Part shown: in pieces, positions 54,309 through 63,516 of the stretch
Position numbering within the stretch: position 1 is the stretch's first letter
Layout: every line of letters begins with the position of its first letter
Source: Thalassospira lohafexi
GTDB lineage: Bacteria > Pseudomonadota > Alphaproteobacteria > Rhodospirillales > Thalassospiraceae
Assembly (NCBI RefSeq): GCF_002844275.1
Contig: NZ_NXGX01000004.1
Location: 62,001 to 126,000 of the forward strand
Direction of reading: 5' to 3'
DNA: 64,000 nucleotides
Program-made: the position numbers and the translations under genes
Notes under the pieces: generated by a model
What the model saw: only the letters and a program-made list of their open reading frames with translations
What the model was told of the DNA's origin: nothing
The model's database searches: none

Positions 54309-55757
54309 TCAGATCGTAATGCCCTGCAATTTGCGGAACAAAGTCACGGCATAACGATCTGTCATGCCTGAAATGTAATCCATCACCCGCATCAGGCGGC
54401 TGTAAAGATCGGACGCATCTGAAATCTTGCCAGACAGCAGCTTATCAATCCGGTCTGCCTGCGGCGGCAGGCGCTTGCCGTGATTGATATGTTCGTCAAT
54501 ATCAATGGCCGCGCGGACAAAGCTGTTGAGCAGGCCATTGATGACCTCAAACCCGGCCATTTCAATCGGCAGGACATGTGGCGCGTTATAAATCTTTTCG
54601 ACGGCGAGTTTTTTACACGCCTTGGCATCAACGCCAAGTGGAGTGTTGGCCAGAAGGTCACCTTCAATTGTGCCAGTCAAAAGCGCGTCTTCATTGGCGA
54701 TAAAGGCATCAACAGCGGCCTTGACCAAATTGCCAATCGCCTTGCCGCGCAGGAAACCGATGCGGTCATTTTCCGATTTTTCGGTGTACCAGCTTTCCGT
54801 GCGCAAATCGGTCCAGCGTTGATTGGCATCACCCTCATATTTATCAGGATGACGCGCAATCGGGGCTAGGGCCCGTTCGACTTCCTCAAACGTCACACAG
54901 CCCAATTCCCAGCCATCCTCAAGATCGACCACGGAATAGCAAATGTCATCGGCCGCCTCGACCAGATAGACCAGCGGATGACGCCGCCACGCGCCATCAA
55001 ACCCGTCCAGCGGTGACATGCCGCATACTTTGGCGATGGCAGATGCAATATCGCGTTCGGCCTGATAGTAACCCGGTTTTTTAAGGCCGGTATATTCGCG
55101 GCGGCGACTGTCTGGCACCGATGTGCTGCGCGGGTATTTGATAAAACTGCCCAGCGTCCCGTAGGTCAGGTTCAACCCCCCGTCAAACCGCTTCATCTCA
55201 AGCTGGCTGATGATCCGCAACCCTTGGGCATTGCCCTCAAAATGGCGGAGGTCCTCAAGTTCGGGGCCTGATAAACGTGATGTCAGTTCATCCTTGGCAA
55301 GGCGTGATGTGGTGAACCATTCATTGATGGCATCTTCGCCGGAATGGCCAAAGGGTGGGTTGCCAATATCGTGCGCCAAACACGCCGCCTGTACCATATA
55401 GCCGATGTCGGCCACGGTTGTTTCACTGTCTTCGGGCAACTGTTTGACAATATGCGCCCCGGCCATCAGGCCCAGTGATTGTCCGACAGACCCGACCTCA
55501 ATCGTGTGGGTCAGGCGGGTATGAACATGGTCATTTTCGGACAGCGGATGGACCTGCGTCTTGTTTTGCAAACGCCGGAACGAGGATGAGAAAATCACCC
55601 GGTCGACATCAATCTGAAACGGGCTTCTGCCATCAGGCGTTGGATAAGGCGCACCCTCGGGCAGGCGTATTTTGCCATCCCGAAATTCCAGCCGATGTGA
55701 TGAAAGAAGATTTTCCCAGCGCATTTTGTCACCGGGGGCTTGCGACGCCAATGTCAT
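54309..55757 (-). CDS. dgt: Deoxyguanosinetriphosphate triphosphohydrolase
   Basis: 482 residues with an HD domain: SSSFRRLQNKTQVHPL, HTRLTHTIEVGSVGQSLG, CLAHDIGNPPFGHSGEDAIN (HD plus H) and YLVEAADDICYSVVDLEDGW. It cleaves dGTP to deoxyguanosine and triphosphate, or acts on dNTPs. It is the longer, Thermus/alphaproteobacterial form. The ATG at 55757 has GGGAG upstream; 25 more codons are open but unlikely. It converges on the HlyD gene with 35 bases between. Confidence 0.93.
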   Translation of the reverse strand: MTLASQAPGDKMRWENLLSSHRLEFRDGKIRLPEGAPYPTPDGRSPFQIDVDRVIFSSSFRRLQNKTQVHPLSENDHVHTRLTHTIEVGSVGQSLGLMAGAHIVKQLPEDSETTVADIGYMVQAACLAHDIGNPPFGHSGEDAINEWFTTSRLAKDELTSRLSGPELEDLRHFEGNAQGLRIISQLEMKRFDGGLNLTYGTLGSFIKYPRSTSVPDSRRREYTGLKKPGYYQAERDIASAIAKVCGMSPLDGFDGAWRRHPLVYLVEAADDICYSVVDLEDGWELGCVTFEEVERALAPIARHPDKYEGDANQRWTDLRTESWYTEKSENDRIGFLRGKAIGNLVKAAVDAFIANEDALLTGTIEGDLLANTPLGVDAKACKKLAVEKIYNAPHVLPIEMAGFEVINGLLNSFVRAAIDIDEHINHGKRLPPQADRIDKLLSGKISDASDLYSRLMRVMDYISGMTDRYAVTLFRKLQGITI

Positions 55758-55880
55758 GGCGGTGCGACTCCCTGTCCGTATCAAACCAATGTTCTTGCGG
55801 GTGACTTTAGCGGTGTGGGGAGTCGGGTGCAATCAGACAAAGCCGATTGCACCAAGTTATTGCCTTAAACCCGGCTGGGC

Positions 55881-56300
55881 TTAGCCAAACAACCAGCTGC
55901 GCGGGTTATCAATCGGGCGACCACTAAGGGCCCGCAAAAGACCAATGACATTGCGACCGACAAACCATGCGGTGACGAAAAGCCCCATCAGCCCGACAAC
56001 AGCCCAGCCAATAAGCGGAATCCAGCCAATCACGAAGGTAAAGAACCCAAGGATAATGGCATAGAGGATGCTGATCCAGAAGGTGCGAATAAGGAACGTG
56101 TAATGGCTGTTGGTCCAGTGATCGTCGTCTTCGCGTGCGACATAAGACACGATCAGCGCAATCAACCCGGTGGCAAAGGCGGTAAACAAGGTCGCAATCA
56201 TCAAGCCATAGCAAACAAGGGCGGTATTGCCGCCACGCTCATCGACAAAGCTTGGTGCATTGTTAAAGGACGCGTCCTGACCGTGCATTTGGTCGTTCAT
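55881..56300 (-). CDS. Small membrane protein, DUF4870-like
   Basis: 139 residues. Three hydrophobic segments (VCYGLMIATLFTAFATGLIA, ISILYAIILGFFTFVIGWIP and LIGWAVVGLMGLFVTAWFVG) separate a hydrophilic N-terminus from the C-terminal LLRALSGRPIDNPRSW. This is the layout of DUF4870 proteins, of unknown function. The ATG at 56300 follows AGGA; a frame to 56327 is open. Confidence 0.75.
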   Translation of the reverse strand: MNDQMHGQDASFNNAPSFVDERGGNTALVCYGLMIATLFTAFATGLIALIVSYVAREDDDHWTNSHYTFLIRTFWISILYAIILGFFTFVIGWIPLIGWAVVGLMGLFVTAWFVGRNVIGLLRALSGRPIDNPRSWLFG

Positions 56301-56527
56301 AAAGATAATCCTGTATCGTTTTTGCAATCCCCATTGCGTCTATTCAACATATAGCGAGAAAGTTTAAAAATGCTATCTCTGGTTGGCGGTACTGCGATCC
56401 TGTTGCGATTGGCATATGCGGTAACGGGAATTTTACGGCCATAATCCCTGATTATGCCTCGACTCTTGGGATTATCTGCCTACATTTGGCGCCATATCAT
56501 GAAATGACCGAGAATAAGGATCGTCGT

Positions 56528-57889
56528 ATGTCCGACTATGATTTTGATTTGTTTGTTATTGGTGCCGGATCGGGCGGTGTGCGTGCGGCCCGTGTTGCAT
56601 CCGGCTATGGGGCCAAGGTCGCCATCGCCGAAGAAAGCCGCGTTGGCGGCACCTGCGTTATCCGGGGCTGCGTGCCCAAGAAACTGTTGGTCTATGGCGC
56701 GCATTTTGCCGAGGATTTCGAAGATGCATCGGCCTATGGCTGGACCCTTCCCGGCGAGCCGACCTTTAGCTGGAAAACCCTTATTGCCAATAAGGACAAG
56801 GAAATTGATCGCCTGAACGGCATCTATCACAAGCTTCTGGCCGGATCGAACGTCACACTGTTTGAACATCGTGCGACGTTTAAGGATGCACATACCGTTG
56901 TTGTCGATGGCAAGGACGTCACCGCCGAACGTATCCTGATTGCAGTGGGCGGCCACCCGACCACGCCAGACATCCCCGGTGCTGAGCACGCGATCACCTC
57001 GAATGAGGCGTTCCACCTTGAGGAACAGCCAAAACGCATCGTGGTTGTTGGCGGTGGTTATATCGCGGTCGAATTTGCCGGTATTTTTGCTGGACTGGGA
57101 TCTCAGGTCACCCAACTTTACCGCAGCGAACAAATCCTGCGCGGCTTTGATAACGACATCCGTAATCATCTGGCCGAGGAAATTGTTAAAAAGGGTGTCG
57201 ATCTTCGGGTCAACACCAATGTCACCGCGATTACCAAACAATCGGACGGCACCCTGAAGCTGACCTTGACCGGCGGCGGCGAGATGGAGGTGGACGCCAT
57301 CATGTTCGCCACCGGACGCGCACCCAACACCAAGGGGCTTGGGCTTGAACAGGTCGGGATTGACACCAAGGACAATGGTGCGATCAAAATCAACAAGGGT
57401 CTGCAAACCAGTGTTGAAAACATTTATGCAGTCGGTGACGTCACCGACCATGTTCAACTGACTCCGATTGCGATCAAGGAAGGCATGGCCTTTGCCGATA
57501 CCATCTATGGTGGCAAACCATCCGCGATGTCGTATCACGCCATCCCGACCGCTGTTTTCAGTCAGCCCCCCGTCGGCACCGTCGGCCTGTCCGAAGAAGA
57601 AGCACGCGCCAAGGGCGGTGAAGTGGTGATTTACAAATCCACCTTTAAGCCGATGCGTCATACCCTTTCAGGCCGCGATGAAAAAACGCTGATGAAATTG
57701 ATCGTCGATAAAACCACGGACGTTGTGCTTGGCGCCCATATGGTCGGCCCGGATGCTGCTGAAATCATTCAGGGTATTGGCATTGCGGTGCGCATGGGGG
57801 CAACCAAGGCCCAGTTCGATCAAACCGTGGCGGTTCATCCTTCGGCGGCCGAAGAATTTGTGACGATGCGCTTCCCGGTTGGCGATTAA
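56528..57889 (+). CDS. gor: Glutathione-disulfide reductase
   Basis: 453 residues: FAD loop LFVIGAGSGGVRAARVASGY, redox disulfide GGTCVIRGCVPKKLLVYG, NADPH loop VVVGGGYIAVEFAGIFAGLG, and the C-terminal HPSAAEEFVTMRF with the catalytic His-Glu pair. It reduces GSSG with NADPH. The ATG at 56528 is preceded by AAGGA; a longer frame from 56486 is unlikely. gshA lies at 19.5 kb. Confidence 0.95.
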   Translation: MSDYDFDLFVIGAGSGGVRAARVASGYGAKVAIAEESRVGGTCVIRGCVPKKLLVYGAHFAEDFEDASAYGWTLPGEPTFSWKTLIANKDKEIDRLNGIYHKLLAGSNVTLFEHRATFKDAHTVVVDGKDVTAERILIAVGGHPTTPDIPGAEHAITSNEAFHLEEQPKRIVVVGGGYIAVEFAGIFAGLGSQVTQLYRSEQILRGFDNDIRNHLAEEIVKKGVDLRVNTNVTAITKQSDGTLKLTLTGGGEMEVDAIMFATGRAPNTKGLGLEQVGIDTKDNGAIKINKGLQTSVENIYAVGDVTDHVQLTPIAIKEGMAFADTIYGGKPSAMSYHAIPTAVFSQPPVGTVGLSEEEARAKGGEVVIYKSTFKPMRHTLSGRDEKTLMKLIVDKTTDVVLGAHMVGPDAAEIIQGIGIAVRMGATKAQFDQTVAVHPSAAEEFVTMRFPVGD

Positions 57890-57918
57890 ATATAACCAAG
57901 GAAGCTGGATGTGATCCC

Positions 57919-57954
57919 AAGGCGACATTCATTGATCAGGATGTCGCCTTTTTT
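57919..57954. terminator. Terminator after gor
   Basis: AAGGCGACAT (57919-57928) pairs with ATGTCGCCTT (57941-57950), followed by TTTT. It serves gor and perhaps the converging Lrp-type gene. Confidence 0.93.
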
Positions 57955-57969
57955 GTTTCCTGATATTGG

Positions 57970-58434
57970 TCAAAACGCCAACGGCGCGTTATCGACGACC
58001 TCTTTCATGACAAAAAATGTCCGCGTTTGGCGCACACCGGGCAGGGCAATCAGTTGATCGCCGTGCAGATGGTTGAAATCCGCCATGTCGCGCACGCGGA
58101 TTTTAAGGAAATAATCGAAATCCCCGGCCACGAGATGGCAATCCAGGATAAACGGCAACGCGCGGCAGGCGGCTTCAAATGCGCCAAAGCTTTCTGGTGT
58201 TGAGCGATCCAGCACTACTCCGACCATGACCAACGCGCCGCGATCTACTTTGTCGGGCGCGATCTGAGCGCGGACGTTCTGGATATAGCCGTCTTCAAAC
58301 AAACGCTGGGTTCGGCGGTGGCAAGTTGCGGCACTGACATTGACCCGTTTGGCGATTTCCGCATTGCCCGTGCGGCCATCTTGCTGCAACAGGCGTAAAA
58401 TCTTGTAATCAATCTTGTCTAGCTCTGCGGACAT
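57970..58434 (-). CDS. Lrp/AsnC family regulator, AcdR-like
   Basis: 154 residues. The N-terminal helix-turn-helix (DYKILRLLQQDGRTGNAEIA and KRVNVSAATCHRRTQRLFED) and a RAM-type ligand domain (RALPFILDCHLVAGDFDYFL) are clear. The ATG at 58434 follows AAGGA. It is divergent from acdS, the same layout as AcdR, the Lrp-type activator of ACC deaminase in other Proteobacteria. The name is given by context. Confidence 0.85.
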   Translation of the reverse strand: MSAELDKIDYKILRLLQQDGRTGNAEIAKRVNVSAATCHRRTQRLFEDGYIQNVRAQIAPDKVDRGALVMVGVVLDRSTPESFGAFEAACRALPFILDCHLVAGDFDYFLKIRVRDMADFNHLHGDQLIALPGVRQTRTFFVMKEVVDNAPLAF

Positions 58435-58447
58435 GCAATATCCTTTC

Positions 58448-58495
58448 ACTTTGATGTGATATTGTGGAAGGATATCCATATTAGATGGTCAAAGT
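58448..58495. promoter_or_regulatory. Candidate AcdR operator between acdR-like gene and acdS
   Basis: ACTTTGA (58448-58454) and TCAAAGT (58489-58495) form a wide inverted repeat. The palindrome GGATATCC (58470-58477) lies at its centre. Lrp-type octamers bind such spaced sites. Confidence 0.35.
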
Positions 58496-58594
58496 AAGTC
58501 TTGGGCAGAAATTATTGTCTCAAGTTCGAGAGCACCTTTCATATTGGCTGCGCTAGCCTGAACACGGTTCCAATCCGTTTTCAGGGAGTGCTCG

Positions 58595-59611
58595 ATGAAT
58601 TTGAACAAGTTTGAAAAATACCCGCTGACCTTTGGCCCGACGCCGATTGAATCTCTGCCGCGTTTGTCCGAACATCTTGGCGGCGATGTTGCATTGTATG
58701 CCAAGCGCGAAGATTGCAATTCCGGTCTGGCTTTTGGCGGTAACAAGGTCCGTAAGATGGAATATATCGTGCCTGATGCGATCAAATCGGGTGCCGATAC
58801 GTTGGTGACGATTGGTGGCGTGCAATCCAACCACACACGGCAGGTTGCCGCGATTGCCGCGAAGATCGGCATGAAATGCCGTCTGGTTCAGGAAAGCTGG
58901 GTGCCATTTAACGACGCGGTTTATGACCGGGTTGGCAACATTTTGATGAGCCGCGTCATGGGGGCGGAGATTGAGCTGGTCGATGAAGGTTTCGACATTG
59001 GTATTCGCGAAAGTTGGGAAGCCGCCCTTGCCGATGTAAAGGCCAAGGGCGGGGTGCCTTATCCAATCCCGGCTGGCGCATCGGTGCATAAATATGGCGG
59101 TCTTGGCTTTGTTGGCTTTGCGGAAGAGGTTCGCGCCCAAGAAGCCGAGCTTGGCTTTAAGTTCGATTATGTCGTTGTTTGTACCGTTACCGGGTCAACC
59201 CATGCGGGGATGGCGGTTGGCTTTGCTGCCGATGGTCGGGCGGACAAGGTGGTGGGAATTGATGCCTCGGCCACACCAGAACAGACCCGTGAACAGGTTC
59301 TGGCAATTGCGCAGAAAACCGCCGACCTGGTCGAGCTTGATGGTGGCATTTCTGATCGCGACATTACATTAATCGAGGATTATGCCTATCCACTGTACGG
59401 TGTACCGTCCGATGAAACCAACGAAGCGATCCGTCTTTGCGGTCGTCTTGAAGGCATGATGACCGATCCGGTTTACGAAGGTAAATCGATGCAGGGCATG
59501 ATTGATCTGGTCAAAAAGGGCTATTTCCCCAAAGGCTCCAAAGTCCTTTACGCCCATCTTGGTGGGGTGCCCGCGATCAATGCCTATAGCTATCTGTATC
59601 GCAACGGCTAG
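58595..59611 (+). CDS. acdS: 1-aminocyclopropane-1-carboxylate deaminase
   Basis: 338 residues, the standard AcdS length. The residues known to be needed in Pseudomonas AcdS fall at the same numbers here: K51 (PLP lysine, GGNKVRK), S78 (VQSNH), Y268, Y294, E295 (YEGKSMQGM) and L322 (HLGGVP). E295 and L322 separate true ACC deaminases from D-cysteine desulfhydrases. It turns ACC, the ethylene precursor of plants and algae, into 2-oxobutyrate and ammonia. The ATG at 58595 follows GGGAG. It is divergent from an AcdR-like gene, with a terminator after it. Confidence 0.95.
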   Translation: MNLNKFEKYPLTFGPTPIESLPRLSEHLGGDVALYAKREDCNSGLAFGGNKVRKMEYIVPDAIKSGADTLVTIGGVQSNHTRQVAAIAAKIGMKCRLVQESWVPFNDAVYDRVGNILMSRVMGAEIELVDEGFDIGIRESWEAALADVKAKGGVPYPIPAGASVHKYGGLGFVGFAEEVRAQEAELGFKFDYVVVCTVTGSTHAGMAVGFAADGRADKVVGIDASATPEQTREQVLAIAQKTADLVELDGGISDRDITLIEDYAYPLYGVPSDETNEAIRLCGRLEGMMTDPVYEGKSMQGMIDLVKKGYFPKGSKVLYAHLGGVPAINAYSYLYRNG

Positions 59612-59643
59612 CACGGATAGATAATATTGGATGGCAAAAATGA

Positions 59644-59677
59644 ACAAAGGCGGAGCCTGTTGGCTCCGCCTTTGTGT
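59644..59677. terminator. Bidirectional terminator between acdS and the TRAP operon
   Basis: ACAAAGGCGGAGCC (59644-59657) and GGCTCCGCCTTTGT (59662-59675) are perfect 14-base arms around TGTT. Confidence 0.92.
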
Positions 59678-59678
59678 G

Positions 59679-60986
59679 TTAGCGTCCGGTAATGCCCGGG
59701 AAGATGATCAGCAGGGCGACCGCCAAAATCTGCAAACAGATAAACGGCAGCAATGACTTGAAAATATCGCCCAGTGATATGTCGGGGGGCGCTACGGATT
59801 TAAGGTAAAACGCGGCGGGCCCGAACGGTGGTGACAGGAAGCTGACCTGCATGTTCATGGCAAACAGCACCCCGAACCAGACCGGGTCGTAACCGAGGTC
59901 TTTAACGATCGGGACAAAGATCGGCATGGTCAAAAGCGCAATGCCGACCCAGTCAAGGAACATCCCGAGGATAAACAGGATCAGCATCATGAACAGAATG
60001 ATGGTGGTTGGGTCGTCCGAAATGCCCGTAATCAGGGCCGAAACAAACTTGATCCCGCCCATCAGGTTAAACACACCGACAAGGGCGGATGCGCCAATTC
60101 CGATCCAGACAATCATGCCACAGGTCGAAAGTGTTTGAAGGGCCGCACTTTTAAGCATCGCGAGCGAAAATTCACGCCGGACAATGGTCGATGCAATAAC
60201 CCCGGCAACCCCAACGGCCGATGCCTCGGTCACGGATGCGATGCCGCCATAGATCGAGCCAAGAACACAGAACACGACCAGCATCGGCAAGAACAGACCT
60301 TTAAGCAGGCGCAGTTTCTCTTCGCGCGGGATATGTTCGGTTTTCGGCGGTGGGGCAATGTTTTTGCCGGTATAAGAACGGAACAGGATATAGGCGACAT
60401 AAAAGCCCGCCAGCATGAAGCCCGGAATAAAGGCCGAGGTAAACAGATCACCAATAGATACGTTTGCCGTCAGACCATAAATAATCAGGACAATCGATGG
60501 CGGGACCATGGTGCCAAGCGACCCACCGGCACAAACCACCCCGATAGCAAGGTTTTTATCGTACCCCTGACGCAGCATCTGGGGCAGGGCAAGCATGCCA
60601 AGCAACACGATTTCGCCACCGATAATGCCACTCATGGCAGCAAGAATGACGGCAACAAAGATCGTCTGAACCGCAACCCCGCCCTTAAGACGCCCGCCAA
60701 ACAGGCGCATGGCATCAAACAGATCGCGGGCAATGCCCGATCGATCTAGGATGGCCGCCATCATGACGAACATCGGGACGGAAACAAAAACAAAGGATGA
60801 AACGAATGAAAATACCCTGCTGGTGATCAATGGCACCGCCATCGGGCCAAACCAGCCAAGGGTGAATATAAGGGCGATCAGAAGCGTTACGAACGCAAGC
60901 GGCATGCCCGTTAGAAGAAAACCAAGCAGCAGGACGAACATGGCAAGTGTGCCGTATTCAATGCCTAGGGACTGTAATTCAAACAT
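59679..60986 (-). CDS. TRAP transporter large permease DctM
   Basis: 435 residues, about twelve helices. Family blocks are FLLTGMPLAFVTLLIALIFT, MPLAFV at the first helix, SGIIGGEIVLLGMLALPQML, GVVCAGGSLGTMVPPSIVLI and FLDWVGIALLTMPIFVPIVK. It is the Na+-coupled channel subunit. The operon (gntK-dctP-dctQ-dctM) suggests a sugar acid such as gluconate. Confidence 0.94.
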   Translation of the reverse strand: MFELQSLGIEYGTLAMFVLLLGFLLTGMPLAFVTLLIALIFTLGWFGPMAVPLITSRVFSFVSSFVFVSVPMFVMMAAILDRSGIARDLFDAMRLFGGRLKGGVAVQTIFVAVILAAMSGIIGGEIVLLGMLALPQMLRQGYDKNLAIGVVCAGGSLGTMVPPSIVLIIYGLTANVSIGDLFTSAFIPGFMLAGFYVAYILFRSYTGKNIAPPPKTEHIPREEKLRLLKGLFLPMLVVFCVLGSIYGGIASVTEASAVGVAGVIASTIVRREFSLAMLKSAALQTLSTCGMIVWIGIGASALVGVFNLMGGIKFVSALITGISDDPTTIILFMMLILFILGMFLDWVGIALLTMPIFVPIVKDLGYDPVWFGVLFAMNMQVSFLSPPFGPAAFYLKSVAPPDISLGDIFKSLLPFICLQILAVALLIIFPGITGR

Positions 60987-61060
60987 TTAATCTATCCTGT
61001 CGCACCGATCAGATGGGTGACCGTGCAATGACTGATGGGGGTATCAACTTGAAACGGGTG

Positions 61061-61666
61061 TCATTCTTTCGCGGTCGCGGGCATGACAGGCGTTTTGCGG
61101 ACATAATTGATGGTATGTATCAGAAACTGAACCACCAGCAGGATCAGGATTACCAGCAAGAACAGTTTCAGTATGCCCGGATAGGGAGCGTTAAACGCAC
61201 TGCCTGTGGTTTCAAAATGAATGTCACCTGTCGGGGTGAGTGTTGCGCGTTTGACCATGAGCCATGCCGCCCAGGCAAAGAAACCCGATGCCGTCATGCA
61301 GACAATCGAAATGGCGACATCAAGGGATTTGCGCATTTTCGGCCCGACAATGTCATAGAAAATGACAACCCGGATATGTTTGTCACGCGCGGCACAATAA
61401 AGCCCGCCGAACACAAAGCCGATGGCAGACAGGAAGGTCGTGGTTTCATGGACCCACAGGGTGGGGCTGTTGAAAACATGACGCATGAAAATTTCAAAAA
61501 TCAGAATGCCCATGGCAAGTATGAAGCCATAGGCAAAAACCGAACTAACCTTATCCACTGCGTGACCCATCAGGCCGGAAACTTCCGGAAACTGTTCGGG
61601 GAGTGCATCAGGTACGATGCTTGCGGGGATATCACTATGTGTCGGGTCTACAGGGCTGACAGCCAT
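61061..61666 (-). CDS. TRAP transporter small permease DctQ
   Basis: 201 residues with four helices. The DctQ core FEIFMRHVFNSPTLWVHETT, FVFGGLYCAARDKHIRVVIF and IVGPKMRKSLDVAISIVC are clear. A hydrophilic N-terminus of about 40 residues precedes helix 1. The ATG at 61666 has AAGGA nine bases upstream; an ATG nine bases earlier is too close to it. It pairs with the DctM gene 74 bases away. Confidence 0.9.
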   Translation of the reverse strand: MAVSPVDPTHSDIPASIVPDALPEQFPEVSGLMGHAVDKVSSVFAYGFILAMGILIFEIFMRHVFNSPTLWVHETTTFLSAIGFVFGGLYCAARDKHIRVVIFYDIVGPKMRKSLDVAISIVCMTASGFFAWAAWLMVKRATLTPTGDIHFETTGSAFNAPYPGILKLFLLVILILLVVQFLIHTINYVRKTPVMPATAKE

Positions 61667-61689
61667 ATTCAGCATTCCTTGCGATGCGG

Positions 61690-61766
61690 TGAATACAATC
61701 CGGCAACAGGGAGGACCTCGTCACCCGGTATCGTCTCTTATACAGGATGCGGCCGGATTGTATTCA
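61690..61766. repeat. 15-bp inverted repeat between dctP and dctQ
   Basis: TGAATACAATCCGGC (61690-61704) and GCCGGATTGTATTCA (61752-61766) are perfect 15-base arms 47 bases apart. The stem would fall in the dctP-dctQ spacer of the mRNA, next to the hairpin at 61772-61803. Confidence 0.65.
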
Positions 61767-61771
61767 AGTCG

Positions 61772-61803
61772 TTACCGGCGGACATGATCCATGCCGCCGG
61801 TAA
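61772..61803 (-). repeat. Hairpin just after dctP
   Basis: TTACCGGCGG (61772-61781) and CCGCCGGTAA (61794-61803) are perfect 10-base arms, 20 bases past the dctP stop, with no T-run. It is likely an mRNA 3'-end stem that protects the binding-protein message. Confidence 0.6.
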
Positions 61804-61823
61804 ACCATCTTGTGATCAAAAGA

Positions 61824-62852
61824 TTAGATCATGCCCTGTGCGGTCAGGTATTTGACCAGGGTGTCATAAACGCGCTGTGCGTCTTCTGAACGTGCTGCCA
61901 CTTTTTCCCACTGGCTGGTGGCAATCTGGCGGAATTTGGCACGCTCTTCGGCAGACCAGTTATGGATGGTGACACCACCGTCTTTACGGGCAGCAGCAAC
62001 AGCTTCCATGTCTTTCATCGCAAGACGTGCGTCCATGTCATGGGCAAGATCACGGATGGACATTTCCAGGATGGCCTGGAGGTCTGCTGGCATCGAATCC
62101 CATTTGGTCTTGTTGACAGAAACTTCCAGCATCGGCATGGAATGGAAGCCCGGATAGACAGGATGTTTGGCAATGTCATGCAGGCCCATCGCCTGGTTGG
62201 TCGAGAACACGGTCGCATCGGCCGCGTCGATCACTTTTTTATCAAGCGAGGTAAAGACTTCGGACTGCGGGATATTCACCGGCGAAGCACCAGCTGCGGC
62301 AAATACCTGCTGTACCATGCCTTCCGGGGCGCGCATTTTCAGGCCCTTAAGATCGGCAACGCCATCAAGCGGGACCGATGATACAAAGGCTTCGAGACCC
62401 GGAGTAACGGCACCGATGAACTGCAAACCACGTGGGTTCAAAAGGCTGTTCATCAGTTCTTTGCCGCCGCCATATTCGACGAAACGCAGCATTTCAGATG
62501 GTGCAGACCATGCACCGACCGGGTTTGCAATCAGGCCGAAAGCCGGATCTTTGCCGGAGAAATAGCTGGTATCGGTGATGTGGCCGTCAAGAATGCCGGC
62601 TGCGATGGCATCCTGTGTTTCGGCATGTTCAACGATCGAGTTGACCGGAAGCATTTCAACTTCAACACGGCCACCGGTCATAACGCCAACGCGTTTGGCC
62701 CAGTCCTGTTCCAATTCAAAGTTTGGAACGCCAGCAGAGTCACTCGACTGCATTTTAAGGGTGAATTCCTGCGCATTGGCCGAAAACGGGGCCGCTGCAA
62801 TCAGGCTGGCAACAAAGGTTGCTCCTACGAGCGATTTAAGGGTCTTGGTCAT
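61824..62852 (-). CDS. TRAP transporter substrate-binding protein DctP
   Basis: 342 residues. The signal peptide LVGATFVASLIAAAPFSANA precedes QEFTLKMQSSD. Family segments are MTGGRVEVEMLPVNSIVEHA, GLKMRAPEGMVQQVFAAAGA (the Arg that binds the substrate carboxylate), VIDAADATVFSTNQAMGLHD and KHPVYPGFHSMPMLEVSVNK. It delivers an organic acid to DctQM. It overlaps gntK by four bases, so gluconate or a related sugar acid is the likely ligand. Confidence 0.93.
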   Translation of the reverse strand: MTKTLKSLVGATFVASLIAAAPFSANAQEFTLKMQSSDSAGVPNFELEQDWAKRVGVMTGGRVEVEMLPVNSIVEHAETQDAIAAGILDGHITDTSYFSGKDPAFGLIANPVGAWSAPSEMLRFVEYGGGKELMNSLLNPRGLQFIGAVTPGLEAFVSSVPLDGVADLKGLKMRAPEGMVQQVFAAAGASPVNIPQSEVFTSLDKKVIDAADATVFSTNQAMGLHDIAKHPVYPGFHSMPMLEVSVNKTKWDSMPADLQAILEMSIRDLAHDMDARLAMKDMEAVAAARKDGGVTIHNWSAEERAKFRQIATSQWEKVAARSEDAQRVYDTLVKYLTAQGMI

Positions 62853-63448
62853 GTATCTTCTCCCTGGAATACCGGTTTTCCGGCGGTGTTTTCTTTGACA
62901 AAGGAAGGACTGCTGTTTTCGCTGGCCTTTAAACGTTCGGTGACCGTGGCAACAACAGTATCGATCGGGGCATCTATCGAGACAGTCACGCAGTTCTCGT
63001 CCGGCCCCGGCGGTTCGAGGACTGCAAGCTGACTGTCTAGCAGTGCGGACGGCATGAAATGTCCTACCCGGCTTTCAAGCCGTGTCTGGATCACATCACG
63101 TGTGCCGTCCAAAAACACAAAAGTCGCCGGGCTGAGTTCCCGGCTCAAAAAATCGCGGTAGCTTTGCTTGAGCGCAGAACAGGCGATAAAAACGGTGTCT
63201 GAACACAGGTCCGACGCACGGGCGTCTGCCTTTGCACGGGCCGCATCGGCAACCGCGGCTAGCCATGGCCAGCGCATGTCATCGGTAAGCGGTTTGCCGC
63301 TGCGCATATGTTCGACGTTTTCAATCGGATGATGATCGTCGGCATCAAGCCACTGGCTGCGGGTTGCCTTCGCAACGCGCCGTGCGATTTCGGTTTTTCC
63401 CGACCCCGAGACGCCCATAACAACGACATAGCTGATCTGCCGATCCAT
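62849..63448 (-). CDS. gntK: Gluconokinase
   Basis: 199 residues of the GntK shikimate-kinase-like family: Walker A VMGVSGSGKTEIARRVA, DADDHHPIENVEHMRSGKPL with the gluconate-binding DxHHP, FIACSALKQSYRDFLSREL and the lid/base region VFLDGTRDVIQTRLESRVGH. It makes 6-phosphogluconate for the Entner-Doudoroff or pentose phosphate route. The ATG at 63448 is chosen over a TTG at 63451; GGAAA is upstream. First gene of the gluconate uptake operon. Confidence 0.94.
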   Translation of the reverse strand: MDRQISYVVVMGVSGSGKTEIARRVAKATRSQWLDADDHHPIENVEHMRSGKPLTDDMRWPWLAAVADAARAKADARASDLCSDTVFIACSALKQSYRDFLSRELSPATFVFLDGTRDVIQTRLESRVGHFMPSALLDSQLAVLEPPGPDENCVTVSIDAPIDTVVATVTERLKASENSSPSFVKENTAGKPVFQGEDT

Positions 63449-63516
63449 CAAGATATTTCCGCCCGACTCTTTTTTATCAGGGCAGCTTTACGCTTTTGTT
63501 TGCCCTATTGTTTGCG

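Noticed and set aside
56480..57661. 393-codon open frame on the minus strand
   Set aside because: It is the antisense of gor, whose FAD, NADPH and disulfide motifs are all intact.
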